The notes under the pieces are model-generated. The model ran no database searches, was not told the origin of the DNA, and saw only the letters and a program-made list of their open reading frames with translations. Shown here in pieces: positions 15,252 through 24,292 of a stretch of 37,392 nt of DNA. This DNA comes from Patescibacteria group bacterium (GTDB taxonomy: Bacteria > Patescibacteriota > Patescibacteriia > Patescibacteriales > BS150m-G62). The position numbers and the translations under genes were made by a program. The DNA lies in contig JADHVC010000008.1 of assembly GCA_016784175.1 (NCBI GenBank), positions 1-37,392 on the forward strand, written 5' to 3'. Position 1 is the first letter of the stretch. Every line of letters begins with the position of its first letter.

Positions 15252-15527
15252 TTAACTCAAACCTGGCAATCCACCCATTTCTTGCATCTTTTTAGCCATT
15301 AATTTTTGAACCTTTTTAACTCCATCATTAAAAGCCGTTCTTAATGACTGCTCTAATTTACTCTTATTAATTCCATCCTCAATAGTTAATAAAACTACCT
15401 CCAAATTACCATTCATCACCAATTTAACACCATCCTCTTCAATAGTTACGCTCTCTTCAGATAATGCGGCTTGCATTTGCTTAGCTTTATCTCTTAACTC
15501 TTTAAATTGCTTTAATTTACTAAACAT
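15252..15527 (-). CDS. ybaB: YbaB/EbfC nucleoid-associated protein
   Basis: A 91-residue protein with the family pattern: an N-terminal coiled helix (FKELRDKAKQMQAALSEESV), a beta sheet (GVKLVMNGNLEVVLLTIED) and a C-terminal helix with AFNDGVKKVQKLMAKKMQEM, ending GGLPGL. The family forms dimers that bind DNA. It lies 76 nt upstream of recR and 53 nt downstream of dnaB on the minus strand, consistent with one transcript. Confidence 0.92.
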   Translation of the reverse strand: MFSKLKQFKELRDKAKQMQAALSEESVTIEEDGVKLVMNGNLEVVLLTIEDGINKSKLEQSLRTAFNDGVKKVQKLMAKKMQEMGGLPGLS

Positions 15528-15580
15528 ATTTATAAATATTTAATTAATTATTACTTCTTATAATTTAAATTCTAAAAACC

Positions 15581-16969
15581 CTAAAATTCTGGTGGGGCAG
15601 AAACAAAATTTTTCGAAACACTCTTATATGATACAACATCGCGGTCAAAATACAAATCCACTTTTCCTGTTGGACCATTTCTGTGCTTTGCAATATAGAG
15701 CTCAGCACTAGTTAATTCCTCTGGCGTTAACTCCTCTTCTTTAAAATTTCTATCAGCAGCTTTTCTATACAAAAACATCACAATATCAGCATCTTGCTCA
15801 ATACTTCCAGACTCACGTAAATGTGATAACTTTGGAATAGCTGGCTTACTTTGCTCAACCGTACGGGAAAGCTGCGACAAAGCAATAACAGGTATATCCA
15901 TCTCACGTGCGATACCCTTCAAACCTCTCGAAATTTCAGCCACTTCTTGCACACGATTATCATTGGACTTACCTCTACCCTCCATCAATTGCAAATAATC
16001 AATCACCACTAACCCTAAACCCTTTTCTACTTGAAGTCGACGACATTTAGTTCGAACCTCCATGATATTACAATTAGATGTATCATCAATATGAATTTGT
16101 GCTTCCGCCAACTCACCCATAGCTCCCGCGATCCTTGCAAAATCATTATTCTCCTCTTTATCTGACAATTGCCCTGTCCTCATTTTCCACAACCCAACAC
16201 CAGCATGTGCACAAAGCATACGATCAACCAACTGCTCTTTACTCATTTCCAAAGAAAATATACCAACACCCTTTTTACTCTGAATAGCAGCATGACGCGC
16301 GACGTCTAAGGCGAAAGTAGTTTTTCCAACACTGGGCCTTGCTGCCAATATAATTAAGTCTGATTTCTGCAACCCAGACAACAAACCGTCTAAGTCTCTG
16401 TAACCAGTAGTCAGACCCCTTAACTGTCCAGTTTGCTTGTGTAAATCATCTATACGCGCAAAAGCATCATTCAACAAAGAATCAATAGTACTAAAAGCAC
16501 TTTTAGTAGAAGCTTGTGAAACAGAAAATAATTTTTGCTCAGCCTGATCTAGTAAACCATCAACTTCATCCGCTTCCTTGAACCCAAGCGAATGTATTTC
16601 ACTTGCTGCGTTGATCAACCTCCTCAGTATTGCCTTTTTTTGGACAATTTGTGCATAATTAACCACATGTGAAGAAGTAGCGACAGAATTCGATAATTTC
16701 AGTAAATACGACCTCCCACCAATCGACTCCAATCTCTTATGCTCCTCCAATCGATTAGTCAAACTAAGAATATCAAGTGGCTCATGTTTATTATAAAGCT
16801 CTTTAATTGTTTCAAATATTATTGAATGTGCTTTTTTATAAAAATCCTCGACATTAACCATGTCAGCGACCTTAATAATAGAATCCTTATCTATCATTAA
16901 AGAACCTAACAGTGATTCCTCTGCCTCTAAATTATGGGGTGGTACTTTTAAATTTTCTTGATTACTCAT
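15581..16969 (-). CDS. dnaB: Replicative DNA helicase DnaB
   Basis: Hexameric 5'-3' helicase of the replication fork. The N-domain opens with KVPPHNLEAEESLLGSLMID. The RecA-like ATPase core shows Walker A AARPSVGKTTFALDVA, the segment GIFSLEMSKEQLVDRML, Walker B GLVVIDYLQLMEG, and SQLSRTVE...RESGSIEQDADIVMFLYR. The ORF track starts at a GTG; the adjacent ATG at 16969 (MSNQENLKVPP) gives 462 residues, the normal length. No intein is present. It is followed by ybaB and recR on the minus strand. Confidence 0.97.
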   Translation of the reverse strand: MSNQENLKVPPHNLEAEESLLGSLMIDKDSIIKVADMVNVEDFYKKAHSIIFETIKELYNKHEPLDILSLTNRLEEHKRLESIGGRSYLLKLSNSVATSSHVVNYAQIVQKKAILRRLINAASEIHSLGFKEADEVDGLLDQAEQKLFSVSQASTKSAFSTIDSLLNDAFARIDDLHKQTGQLRGLTTGYRDLDGLLSGLQKSDLIILAARPSVGKTTFALDVARHAAIQSKKGVGIFSLEMSKEQLVDRMLCAHAGVGLWKMRTGQLSDKEENNDFARIAGAMGELAEAQIHIDDTSNCNIMEVRTKCRRLQVEKGLGLVVIDYLQLMEGRGKSNDNRVQEVAEISRGLKGIAREMDIPVIALSQLSRTVEQSKPAIPKLSHLRESGSIEQDADIVMFLYRKAADRNFKEEELTPEELTSAELYIAKHRNGPTGKVDLYFDRDVVSYKSVSKNFVSAPPEF

Positions 16970-17009
16970 CACTCTATCATAAGTGATATTTTATCTTTAC
17001 ACAACTAAT

Positions 17010-17048
17010 AAAAAAAACTCGTATCCAAGCCGTAAACAAGTTTTTTTT
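17010..17048 (-). terminator. Intrinsic terminator downstream of prfA
   Basis: On the minus strand: A run, ACTTGT ... ACGAGT stem (one G-U pair) extended by A/T pairs, then a T run. It separates prfA from dnaB. Near symmetry means it could also act on the plus strand. Confidence 0.7.
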
Positions 17049-17088
17049 ACAAAAGTATAAACTAAAGAAATTAATAACTATCCAAAAT

Positions 17089-17162
17089 GTAACTGCTCGC
17101 TATGTCTACATTATTTTTGAGCACATATAGAATATGTAGTAATTTTTAGCAGAATTTAACTT
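17089..17162 (+). mobile_element. MITE copy C, left half only
   Basis: Begins GTAACTGCTCGCTATGTC and follows the left arm of the family through TAGTAATTTTTAGCAG and AATTTAAC, then breaks off at about 17160-17162 exactly at the end of prfA. The right half is absent. The element bases 17156-17158, read on the minus strand, form the prfA stop codon. The deletion probably also removed the original 3' end of prfA. Confidence 0.8.
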
Positions 17163-18184
17163 TCTCTTAACGCATCAATAATCACACCGACACCGCCATC
17201 AATAATTTTATCAATACCATACCAAGACTGATTGATCCTATGATCAGTGATACGGTCTTGAGGAAAATTATAAGTTCTCACTTTATCTGACCTATCACCT
17301 CCACCAACCTGCGACAATCGCTCATCACTCTGTTCTTTTCTTTTTTTCTCTTCTTCTTGCGCAAGCAATCTCGATCTTAAGATTTGCATAGCCTTTTCCT
17401 TATTTTGATGCTGTGACTTTTGATCCTGACAACTAACAATCAATCCAGTTGGAATATATGTCAATCTAATCGCTGAATAGGTTGTATTAACACTTTGACC
17501 ACCAGGACCACTCGAACAAAAAGTATCAACCCTAATATCTTCATTTTTTATTTCAAGTTCTATTTCTTCTGCCTCAGCCAATACCACGACAGTAGCAGCA
17601 GATGTATGAATACGACCTTGTTTTTCTGTTTCTGGTACCCTCTGAACCCGATGTGTACCACTTTCATATTTCAATTCACCATAAACATTATCACCCTTTA
17701 CTTCAAAGATAATTTCTTTCAAGCCACCAATCCCAATACTATTGCTATCAAGAATATTTAACTTCCACTTCTTACTTTCTGCATATTTAGAATACATTCT
17801 AAATAACTCAGCAGCAAAAAGAGCTGATTCATCGCCACCAGTACCAGCTCGTATTTCCACAATGCAATTCTTCTTATCTCGAGGATCTTTTGGCTTAAGC
17901 TCCAAATTTAGTTCTTTTTCAAGATCTAGCTTCAAAGCCTCAAGCTCACCTATTTCTACCTTTACCATTTCGAGCATATCTTCATCCGTCTCTTCACCCA
18001 TCAATTGCATATTTTGACGAAGGTCTTCATTAACCCTGTCTAATCGAACAATTAAGTCATACGCTGATTTTATATCAGAAAGCTCTTTTGAAATTTGACC
18101 TAATTTTCTGGGATCACCAATGATAGTAGAGTTATTCAACTCTTCTTCAAGTTTTTCATATTTTTCCCTAGTTTCTTCAATCAT
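17156..18184 (-). CDS. prfA: Peptide chain release factor 1
   Basis: Terminates translation at UAA and UAG. It carries GTGGDESALFAAELFRMY, the tripeptide PxT that marks RF1 rather than RF2 (RVPETEKQGRIHTSA), and the catalytic GGQ in SSGPGGQSVNTTYSAIRL. The ORF track begins at a TTG; the ATG at 18184 (MIEETREKYEKL) is preferred and gives 342 residues. The C-terminus ends VIIDALRES directly at the truncated MITE, whose sequence provides the TAA stop. It is downstream of rpmE on the minus strand. RF2 is not in the window, but TGA is used as a stop here. Confidence 0.96.
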   Translation of the reverse strand: MIEETREKYEKLEEELNNSTIIGDPRKLGQISKELSDIKSAYDLIVRLDRVNEDLRQNMQLMGEETDEDMLEMVKVEIGELEALKLDLEKELNLELKPKDPRDKKNCIVEIRAGTGGDESALFAAELFRMYSKYAESKKWKLNILDSNSIGIGGLKEIIFEVKGDNVYGELKYESGTHRVQRVPETEKQGRIHTSAATVVVLAEAEEIELEIKNEDIRVDTFCSSGPGGQSVNTTYSAIRLTYIPTGLIVSCQDQKSQHQNKEKAMQILRSRLLAQEEEKKRKEQSDERLSQVGGGDRSDKVRTYNFPQDRITDHRINQSWYGIDKIIDGGVGVIIDALRES

Positions 18185-18252
18185 ATATAAAAAACAAATA
18201 TCCAAAACAAAAACCTTGAATTTAATTATATGGTTTTAGTAAAAATATAACT

Positions 18253-18543
18253 TTACTTATCTTCTTCTTTCTCTTTTGCTTTTTTATCTGCCTGAACTGC
18301 TCTTTTAGCCTTTTTACCTTTCCTTACTTGTGAAACTTCAATCTGAGCTTGTATTTTAGCCTCAAATTTCTCAACTCTTCGCGCTGTATCAACTAACTTT
18401 TGCTTACCTGTAAAGAAAGGATGACAAGCTGAACAAAGATCAGTTTTAATTTCTTCTAAAATCGAGCCTGCTTCAAACGAATTCCCACAAGCACAAATTA
18501 TCCTTGAGTTTTCGTAATATTTTGGATGTGTATCTTTTTTCAT
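18253..18543 (-). CDS. rpmE: 50S ribosomal protein L31
   Basis: The start [20 protein letters not shown] is typical of L31; the upstream ATG in the ORF track (18555) is less likely. The Cys pairs CACG and [18 protein letters not shown] match the zinc-binding (C+) type. A long lysine-rich tail (ending [12 protein letters not shown]) extends past the usual length, giving 96 residues. It is the first gene of the minus-strand rpmE-prfA transcript, with 68 nt to prfA. Confidence 0.95.
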   Translation of the reverse strand: MKKDTHPKYYENSRIICACGNSFEAGSILEEIKTDLCSACHPFFTGKQKLVDTARRVEKFEAKIQAQIEVSQVRKGKKAKRAVQADKKAKEKEEDK

Positions 18544-18587
18544 ATTTAACAACAATATTAATCTTTTTTAGTTTAAAATATGTCTAT

Positions 18588-18616
18588 ATAGTATATTATT
18601 CATTAGCTTTAGTCAA
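18588..18616 (-). promoter_or_regulatory. Putative rpmE-prfA promoter
   Basis: Read on the minus strand: TTGACT (18616-18611), then TACTAT at 17-nt spacing or TATACT at 15-nt spacing. The predicted leader to the rpmE ATG is about 40 nt. It begins 12 nt from MITE copy D. Confidence 0.5.
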
Positions 18617-18627
18617 TGGATCACACA

Positions 18628-18815
18628 ATAATTACTCACTATATCTGCATTATTTTTGAGCGCATATGGAATATGTAGTAATTTTTAGCACAATTTAACT
18701 TAAAAAATTTATGTTTGAGTGAAGCGAGTTTAAAATTTTTGTTAAATTGTGCGTAAAAAATTACCCAATATTCCATCCTAATCGAAAAAGTGATGTAGGT
18801 ATAGTGAGTAGTTAC
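18628..18815 (+). mobile_element. MITE copy D, full length (188 bp)
   Basis: Left end ATAATTACTCACTATA and right end TATAGTGAGTAGTTAC, with the same palindromic body, including ATGGAATATGTAG, GAGTGAAGCGAG and CCCAATATTCCATCCTAA. Both ends carry substitutions and no 8-bp flank duplication is visible, so this may be an older copy. It sits in the divergent gap between rpmE (-) and mltG (+). Confidence 0.9.
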
Positions 18816-18849
18816 CGATCTCGATATTAAACGAATGCCAATTATATGT

Positions 18850-18855
18850 TATAAT
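18850..18855 (+). promoter_or_regulatory. Putative mltG promoter -10, near-leaderless
   Basis: TATAAT at 18850-18855 ends 8 nt before the ATG at 18864. A weak -35 match TTAAAC lies 17 nt upstream (18827-18832). No ribosome site is possible in the remaining gap. Confidence 0.5.
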
Positions 18856-18863
18856 AATTATAA

Positions 18864-19886
18864 ATGCTTAGACTTATCCAATATTTAATATTAATCATAA
18901 TTATAATCACAGGTCTTGTGTACTTTTTTTATACACAAGAAATAAAAACACCTATCAATCAATTAGATGAAGATATTGAATTTATAATAGAAAGAGGGGA
19001 GAGTATGAGTACAATTGCGAACAATTTAGTAAGTCACAAAATAATCAAATCTCCACTTTACTTTAAATTCTATATATGGAAACAAAAATTAGGTTCAAAG
19101 TTTCAAGCTGGAGCATACAGAATAAACTCATCAAAAAATATTACTGAAATAGTAGATATCTTCGTTAACGGCAAAACCTTTGGAGATCAAACAACTATTA
19201 AGCTAATAGAGGGTTGGTCAAATTATGATATAAAGAATTACTTATTAAGTAATAACATCTCATCGGAAGACGCAATAACCACATTGGAAAAACCAATAAC
19301 AGACCAAATCTCACAAATTAAAGATTTTAACTTTTTACAATTAGCACCAAAAACTGCAACTTTAGAAGGATACTTATTTCCTGACACTTACAAAATATAT
19401 AAGAATGCAACATTAAACAATATTTTGATAAAGATACTCGCTCATTTCGAATCAAAAATATCCACCGAAATGCTTGCTGATATAGAAAAACAAGGGAAAA
19501 GCTTACATGAAGTTATAATCATGGCCTCACTGATCGAAAAAGAAGTACAAAGCGCCGAAGATATGAAAATAGTGTCTGCAATATTTTGGAATCGACTTAA
19601 TCAAGGTATGCGCTTGGAATCTGACGCAACGCTCTCATATCTACTAAAAGATAAAAAAAGTGCCCACTCACTATCAGATCTAAAAATCGACTCACCCTAC
19701 AATAGTTATAAATATACCGGTCTCCCACCAACCCCAATAAGCAACCCAGGAATCAATGCAATCGTCGCTGCAATTTATCCAGCCAAGAGTGACTACCTTT
19801 TTTTTCTAACTGGTAATAACAATAAAACATACTTTGCAAAAACATATGCTGAACATCTCAGCAATAAAAATAAATATTTAAAATAA
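18864..19886 (+). CDS. mltG: Endolytic murein transglycosylase MltG-like (YceG)
   Basis: Cleaves nascent peptidoglycan glycan strands at the membrane. A single N-terminal membrane anchor (LIQYLILIIIIITGLVYFFY) is followed by a LysM-like region (IERGESMSTIANNLVSHKII). The YceG domain follows with TLEGYLFPDTYKI, the catalytic Glu block MASLIEKEVQSAEDMKIVSA, FWNRLNQGMRLESDATLSY and the C-terminal GLPPTPISNPGINAIVAAIYP. At 340 residues the length is normal. It lies 4 nt upstream of the DUF3160-like gene, so the two are probably one operon. Confidence 0.94.
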   Translation: MLRLIQYLILIIIIITGLVYFFYTQEIKTPINQLDEDIEFIIERGESMSTIANNLVSHKIIKSPLYFKFYIWKQKLGSKFQAGAYRINSSKNITEIVDIFVNGKTFGDQTTIKLIEGWSNYDIKNYLLSNNISSEDAITTLEKPITDQISQIKDFNFLQLAPKTATLEGYLFPDTYKIYKNATLNNILIKILAHFESKISTEMLADIEKQGKSLHEVIIMASLIEKEVQSAEDMKIVSAIFWNRLNQGMRLESDATLSYLLKDKKSAHSLSDLKIDSPYNSYKYTGLPPTPISNPGINAIVAAIYPAKSDYLFFLTGNNNKTYFAKTYAEHLSNKNKYLK

Positions 19887-19890
19887 ATAT

Positions 19891-22251
19891 ATGTTTGAAG
19901 ACGATAGTGGAGCTAACAATAGCTACACACCAGACAATAATTATGCCGAGCGTAAAAATCAAAAAACAATCTTAATTGTAGTTGGCATTGTTTTTTTTAT
20001 CATTATAATCGTTGTAGCAACCGCAATCAGCATGAAAAATGCCGACCCCAAAACTAATCAACAAACTCAAACCAATAGCCAAGTATCAAACAATACAGTA
20101 GACACTTCAACACCAAACATACCCAATCAAATAATACCAAAACTGCCAACAATAGCTCAAACAGAGGGTACAGAAATAGATAGCAACTTAGACACAAATC
20201 AATCCCAAGTCGACATATTATCCTTTGGTAATTTTTACAATCCAGATCAAGAAGCTATAGTAAGCACAATAGAACAAATACAGCTACCCATGAATATAAA
20301 AGAAGATGTTTCCAATTACCATGATTTAGCTAGAAAAATTAACTTGGACCCATATATCGATGACTTAAACAACAATGGATTTGCTGTAATGGATAACCCG
20401 TTTGCTAAAGAAGCTAATGATTTTTTTGGCATATACGAACTACTACCAAGTAAAAATATTCCTACACTGCTAACCTCGGATTTTTTAATTTACTACTATC
20501 AAAACACACTTAAAGATATTTTTAAAAACACTGAAGAAGAAATTTTTTATGATGACTTATGGGATGTAACAAAAGAGCTATTTGATAGATCAAATGCTAG
20601 ATATCAAGAAAAGCTAAGAATCCCCCAATCATCAGAAAACACACTACTAGAAGCTTCTAGGTTAGAAGCGGCATTCTTCGCAACCGCTCTTGAAATACTA
20701 AAACCAAAGCAGGACTCAACCAAAAACATGATAAACAAGGATAACCAATTCAGCGTAAGCGAAATGTCTAAATATAATCAAACTCTACCACCCTATTTTC
20801 AAAATGACATACCACAGGAAATCAAGTTAATTTATGAGAGTAAAAAAATAACAAAATCACCCGTCTTGCTTTATACAACAGACTACACTAAATTCAATCT
20901 ACCAGAAGAATACAAAAATAATCCGAAATTAACAAATTTTTATCTTACATCAATCTGGCTTAGCTCCGTATTTCCGACCTACTACAAAGGACCAGATTGT
21001 CCAGATTGTCTATTAGACAAAAACGATTGGACAATAAACCAGATAGCTAGTCATTACATCGCTCAAGACCTATCAAAAGATCAAAAAATAAAAAATCAAT
21101 GGGCAACAATCTACAAAGTTCTTTCATATTTTAATGGACTAAAGAAAGGCTCAGATTACATAGACATTAACAATAACTATAAAACTTTATTTGACGAAGA
21201 ATCTATTGAAGACGTTTTATCGAATAAAAACCCCGAAAAGAATAACAATTTAACAAACTTACAAAAAGAAATTACAAAAAAAACATTCAAAACAATAGAC
21301 GGTGGCTTAGATACAACTGACAAAAAAAATCAACGACTTATTGGCATGCGTCTATTACAAGAACAATACTGGCCAAATGACTATATATTTAAAAAATTAT
21401 CAATCGAGGCTGGTAACCATAAAGAGACCTACAAACAGCACAATAAACCTATCACTGCCTGCATAGACGGTAAAGCAATTGCTACAAGATGCAAAGCTAT
21501 AGGACTTGATATTATAAATTTAATAACAGATATCCCTAAAACAAATAAATATTTTTACCAAAATACAAATTATGAAAATTATAAAAATTTATCCACAGAC
21601 ATAAAAAATGAACTTCGCAACTTTAATGTGTTTAATTGGCACTCCAATAATTACTGGAATTCATTAAGCATTATGAAGACATTTATTGATCAACCAGAAT
21701 ACGAAACACCAAATTATTCTAAGCAAGAACTTTGGAAGACAAGAAAAATTAACACCGCCTTAGCCACATGGACAAATCTTCACCTAGCACAAGACATTTG
21801 GAGTCAAAAAACAGAAAAAACAAACTCTTTTAATGCATCAAGCATGTTAGATATATATATTGAACCAGAACTCGAACTTCCCAAAGAACTGAAAGCAAAT
21901 GCAGAGATGCTAAGAGACATGCTTCTAGCATTAAAAGTAATCGATAAAAATAATTACTTATACACAAAATTAACCAACCTTATTGAAAGATTATCAGATG
22001 TTATATTAGGAATTAAATCTGAACTGACTAATCAAAAACTTGAACACTACGACTTGAAAAATTTAGATGACTTTATAAAAAAATATGAAATCTCACAGCA
22101 AATTCCAAAAACAATTGAATTCAAATTCGCAAATAACTTTAATAAAGTAACGGAAGACATCTCGGGAGTAAAGCTACTTATAATAACGCATATCGTTGAT
22201 GAAGGTAAAAAATTTAGCGTCGGTCCAATTTACAATTATAAGGAATACTAA
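19891..22251 (+). CDS. Membrane-anchored DUF3160-like extracytoplasmic protein
   Basis: A 786-residue protein with a short cytoplasmic N-terminus, one membrane helix (TILIVVGIVFFIIIIVVATAI), an Asn/Gln/Thr-rich linker, then a large, mainly helical outer domain. The segment LLPSKNIPTLLTSDFLIYYYQNTLKDIF resembles the start of DUF3160 domains (a serine/aspartate block followed by a helix), and the length fits. A CPDCLLD segment and a second Cys pair (ACIDGK...RCKAI) could form disulfides. No enzymatic motif is recognised. Coupled to mltG by a 4-nt gap, it may act in cell-wall or surface work; that is inference. A perfect DnaA-box match lies inside the gene at 21589. Confidence 0.7.
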   Translation: MFEDDSGANNSYTPDNNYAERKNQKTILIVVGIVFFIIIIVVATAISMKNADPKTNQQTQTNSQVSNNTVDTSTPNIPNQIIPKLPTIAQTEGTEIDSNLDTNQSQVDILSFGNFYNPDQEAIVSTIEQIQLPMNIKEDVSNYHDLARKINLDPYIDDLNNNGFAVMDNPFAKEANDFFGIYELLPSKNIPTLLTSDFLIYYYQNTLKDIFKNTEEEIFYDDLWDVTKELFDRSNARYQEKLRIPQSSENTLLEASRLEAAFFATALEILKPKQDSTKNMINKDNQFSVSEMSKYNQTLPPYFQNDIPQEIKLIYESKKITKSPVLLYTTDYTKFNLPEEYKNNPKLTNFYLTSIWLSSVFPTYYKGPDCPDCLLDKNDWTINQIASHYIAQDLSKDQKIKNQWATIYKVLSYFNGLKKGSDYIDINNNYKTLFDEESIEDVLSNKNPEKNNNLTNLQKEITKKTFKTIDGGLDTTDKKNQRLIGMRLLQEQYWPNDYIFKKLSIEAGNHKETYKQHNKPITACIDGKAIATRCKAIGLDIINLITDIPKTNKYFYQNTNYENYKNLSTDIKNELRNFNVFNWHSNNYWNSLSIMKTFIDQPEYETPNYSKQELWKTRKINTALATWTNLHLAQDIWSQKTEKTNSFNASSMLDIYIEPELELPKELKANAEMLRDMLLALKVIDKNNYLYTKLTNLIERLSDVILGIKSELTNQKLEHYDLKNLDDFIKKYEISQQIPKTIEFKFANNFNKVTEDISGVKLLIITHIVDEGKKFSVGPIYNYKEY

Positions 22252-22303
22252 TAAAAATTTAGACTTAAGTATTGCGAAGTACTAGCAAATAAGCACTTTA
22301 TCT

Positions 22304-22331
22304 TTAACTTTTTAAATTTATATTGTATAAT
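22304..22331 (+). promoter_or_regulatory. Putative HU gene promoter
   Basis: TTAACT (22304-22309), 16-nt spacer, TATAAT (22326-22331). The leader to the HU ATG is about 90 nt and AT-rich. A perfect DnaA-box sequence (TGTGGATAA, 22332-22340) directly follows the -10 box, where a bound protein could affect initiation. Confidence 0.45.
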
Positions 22332-22429
22332 TGTGGATAAGTATTAATCTATTAACTTATTATTTATATTATATTTTTGAATTAGACTTATATTCATTCT
22401 AAGCTTTAAAGTCAAAAATATTCATACGT

Positions 22430-22711
22430 ATGGCTAAGATGACAAAATCACAAATAACTAGTACTTTAGCTGAAGCAACTGGCTTGTCTAAAAAAGATGT
22501 ATCTAATTTTTTTGATGAACTTACTAATTTAGCCTACACTCAAGTCAAAAAAGAAGGGGAATTTGTAGTACCGGGCTTCGGTAAAATGGTAAAAGCAAAA
22601 AGAAAAGCTAGAATGGGTGTAAATCCTGCAACTGGTGAAAAAATCAAAATTCCAGCAAAAACAGTTGTTAAATTCAGACTCGCAAAAGCAGCTAAGGACG
22701 CAGTGCTTTAA
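22430..22711 (+). CDS. hup: HU-family DNA-binding protein
   Basis: A 93-residue histone-like protein: KSQITSTLAEATGLSKKDVSNFFDEL, then the beta-arm region PGFGKMVKAKRKARMGVNPATGEKIKIPAKTVVKFRLAKAAKDAV with the diagnostic NPATGEKI. It acts as a dimer that bends and compacts DNA. It has its own promoter region and a strong terminator, so it is probably monocistronic. Confidence 0.96.
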   Translation: MAKMTKSQITSTLAEATGLSKKDVSNFFDELTNLAYTQVKKEGEFVVPGFGKMVKAKRKARMGVNPATGEKIKIPAKTVVKFRLAKAAKDAVL

Positions 22712-22728
22712 AGACACAAATAAAAACA

Positions 22729-22766
22729 AAAAAAAACACCTCCATGGACTTGCGAGGTGTTTTTAG
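22729..22766 (+). terminator. Intrinsic terminator after the HU gene
   Basis: AAAACACCTC / GAGGTGTTTT perfect stem with an 11-nt loop, A-rich before and T-rich after. Confidence 0.92.
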
Positions 22767-22802
22767 TTATACTTTTTACACACAATAAATAGTTCTAAAT
22801 CA

Positions 22803-23417
22803 ATGAACACACCAATACCAATAATAATAAAACTTAACACTCAAAAATATACAAAGAATGAAATCAAGCGTATATCAACCTTTTTTTTACAAAATAAAAT
22901 TGTAGCCTATCCTACAGATACAATCTATGGCTTAGGATCTGTTGCGACAAATCCTAAAACTATAAAAAAAATATATAATGCAAAGAAAAGAAAAAAAAGT
23001 AAATCGGTTATCATACTAGTTAAAAATTACTGCATGTTAAAAAAATATTTCATTATCTCAAAAAAACAAAATATTTTTTTACACAAACTGTGGACAGACA
23101 ACTCAAAACCAACTACCGTCATCTTAAAGTCACGAGATACCTTACCCAAGGAGATAATCTCTAAAGATGGTGGTGTTGCAGTTAGAATGCCAATTAATAA
23201 TCATTTTTTAATCGATTTAATAAAAAAAATCAATCAACCAATCATATCCACAAGCTTAAATATAAGTGGAGAGAAAAATGTAAGCAACACAAGCGATATA
23301 CCAAACGAATTAATATCCCATATTGACCTAGTAATCGATGCTGGTATATTAATAAATAAAGCCTCTTGCATACTAGACATTAGGGACATAAATAATATTA
23401 TAACAATAAGAAAATGA
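22803..23417 (+). CDS. tsaC: L-threonylcarbamoyladenylate synthase (TsaC/YrdC/Sua5)
   Basis: Makes threonylcarbamoyl-AMP from threonine, bicarbonate and ATP for the t6A37 tRNA modification. Family blocks: KIVAYPTDTIYGLGSVATN, a Lys/Arg-rich loop KKRKKSKSVIILV, KPTTVILKS, GGVAVRMPINNHFL and PIISTSLNISGE. At 204 residues it is the single-domain TsaC form without the Sua5 C-terminal domain. It ends TGA overlapping the tatD ATG (ATGA at 23414), so the two are translationally coupled. Confidence 0.93.
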   Translation: MNTPIPIIIKLNTQKYTKNEIKRISTFFLQNKIVAYPTDTIYGLGSVATNPKTIKKIYNAKKRKKSKSVIILVKNYCMLKKYFIISKKQNIFLHKLWTDNSKPTTVILKSRDTLPKEIISKDGGVAVRMPINNHFLIDLIKKINQPIISTSLNISGEKNVSNTSDIPNELISHIDLVIDAGILINKASCILDIRDINNIITIRK

Positions 23418-24250
23418 CCATACATATTGATACTCATTGCCATTTAAATCTCGGTGTATTTAGAGACGACTCCGATAGCGTAGTAAAAAGATCGCTAAAA
23501 GAAGGTGTTTGGATGATAATAGTCGGCACAGATAGGAAATCTTCACAGATCGCTTTAAGCATGGCAAATAAGTATGAAAATGGGGTATATGCGGCCGCTG
23601 GACTTCATCCCAACAATATAAATAACGAAGAAGACTCTGGAAGCATAATCTCCTACCAAGAAGATTTTAGTATTGGTGTATATGAAAAATTTTCAAAATT
23701 TGAAAAGATCGTCGCCATTGGAGAAATCGGATTAGACTATTTTCATATTGATAAATCTAAAAATATCAATCAAATCAAAAACCAACAAAAAAAAATATTA
23801 GAAGCTCAATTAAAGCTCGCAAGAGAGCAAAACCTTCCCGTCATTCTACATGTTAGACATGCTCACGATGAAATGATCGAAGTGCTAGAAAAATTTCGAA
23901 AAATAAATAAACATCTATTTAAAAACAATGAGCCATGGGGAGTTATTCACTGTTTTTCAGGCGATGAAAATTTAGCATGGAAATATTTTAACATGGACTT
24001 AATTATTTCATTTACAGGTATAATAACCTTTTCAAAGCAGTGGGATGACTTCATAAGACGACTACCCAATGATAAATTCATGATTGAAACTGATGCTCCA
24101 TTCCTAACACCGGAACCGTTCCGAGGAAAACGCAACGAGCCAATCTTAGTAAAGTATATTGCAAAAAAAATCGGTGAAATAAAACATCTTAGCTCTGAAA
24201 GAATAGCTGACTTTTCTACTCGCAACGCCAGAAATTTGTTCAAAATTTAA
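23414..24250 (+). CDS. tatD: TatD-family metal-dependent DNase
   Basis: Amidohydrolase-fold nuclease. Metal ligands are visible in order: HxH in IDTHCHLNLG, Glu in AIGEIGLDYFH, His in VILHVRHAHDEM, His in GVIHCFSGDE and Asp in MIETDAPFLTPEPFRGKRNEP. At 278 residues it is a little longer than the usual 255-265. In many bacteria tatD sits next to metG and rsmI; here it is paired with tsaC. Confidence 0.95.
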   Translation: MTIHIDTHCHLNLGVFRDDSDSVVKRSLKEGVWMIIVGTDRKSSQIALSMANKYENGVYAAAGLHPNNINNEEDSGSIISYQEDFSIGVYEKFSKFEKIVAIGEIGLDYFHIDKSKNINQIKNQQKKILEAQLKLAREQNLPVILHVRHAHDEMIEVLEKFRKINKHLFKNNEPWGVIHCFSGDENLAWKYFNMDLIISFTGIITFSKQWDDFIRRLPNDKFMIETDAPFLTPEPFRGKRNEPILVKYIAKKIGEIKHLSSERIADFSTRNARNLFKI

Positions 24251-24292
24251 ACCCTAAACTCATTAACACAAAAATACAAAATATATCAAGGT

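Noticed and set aside
22332-22340. Perfect DnaA-box sequence TGTGGATAA, with a second box (TTATCCACA) at 21589-21597, as a possible origin
   Set aside because: Only two isolated boxes 740 bp apart, one inside a gene, with no dnaA/dnaN and no clustered boxes. Chance or local regulation is more likely.
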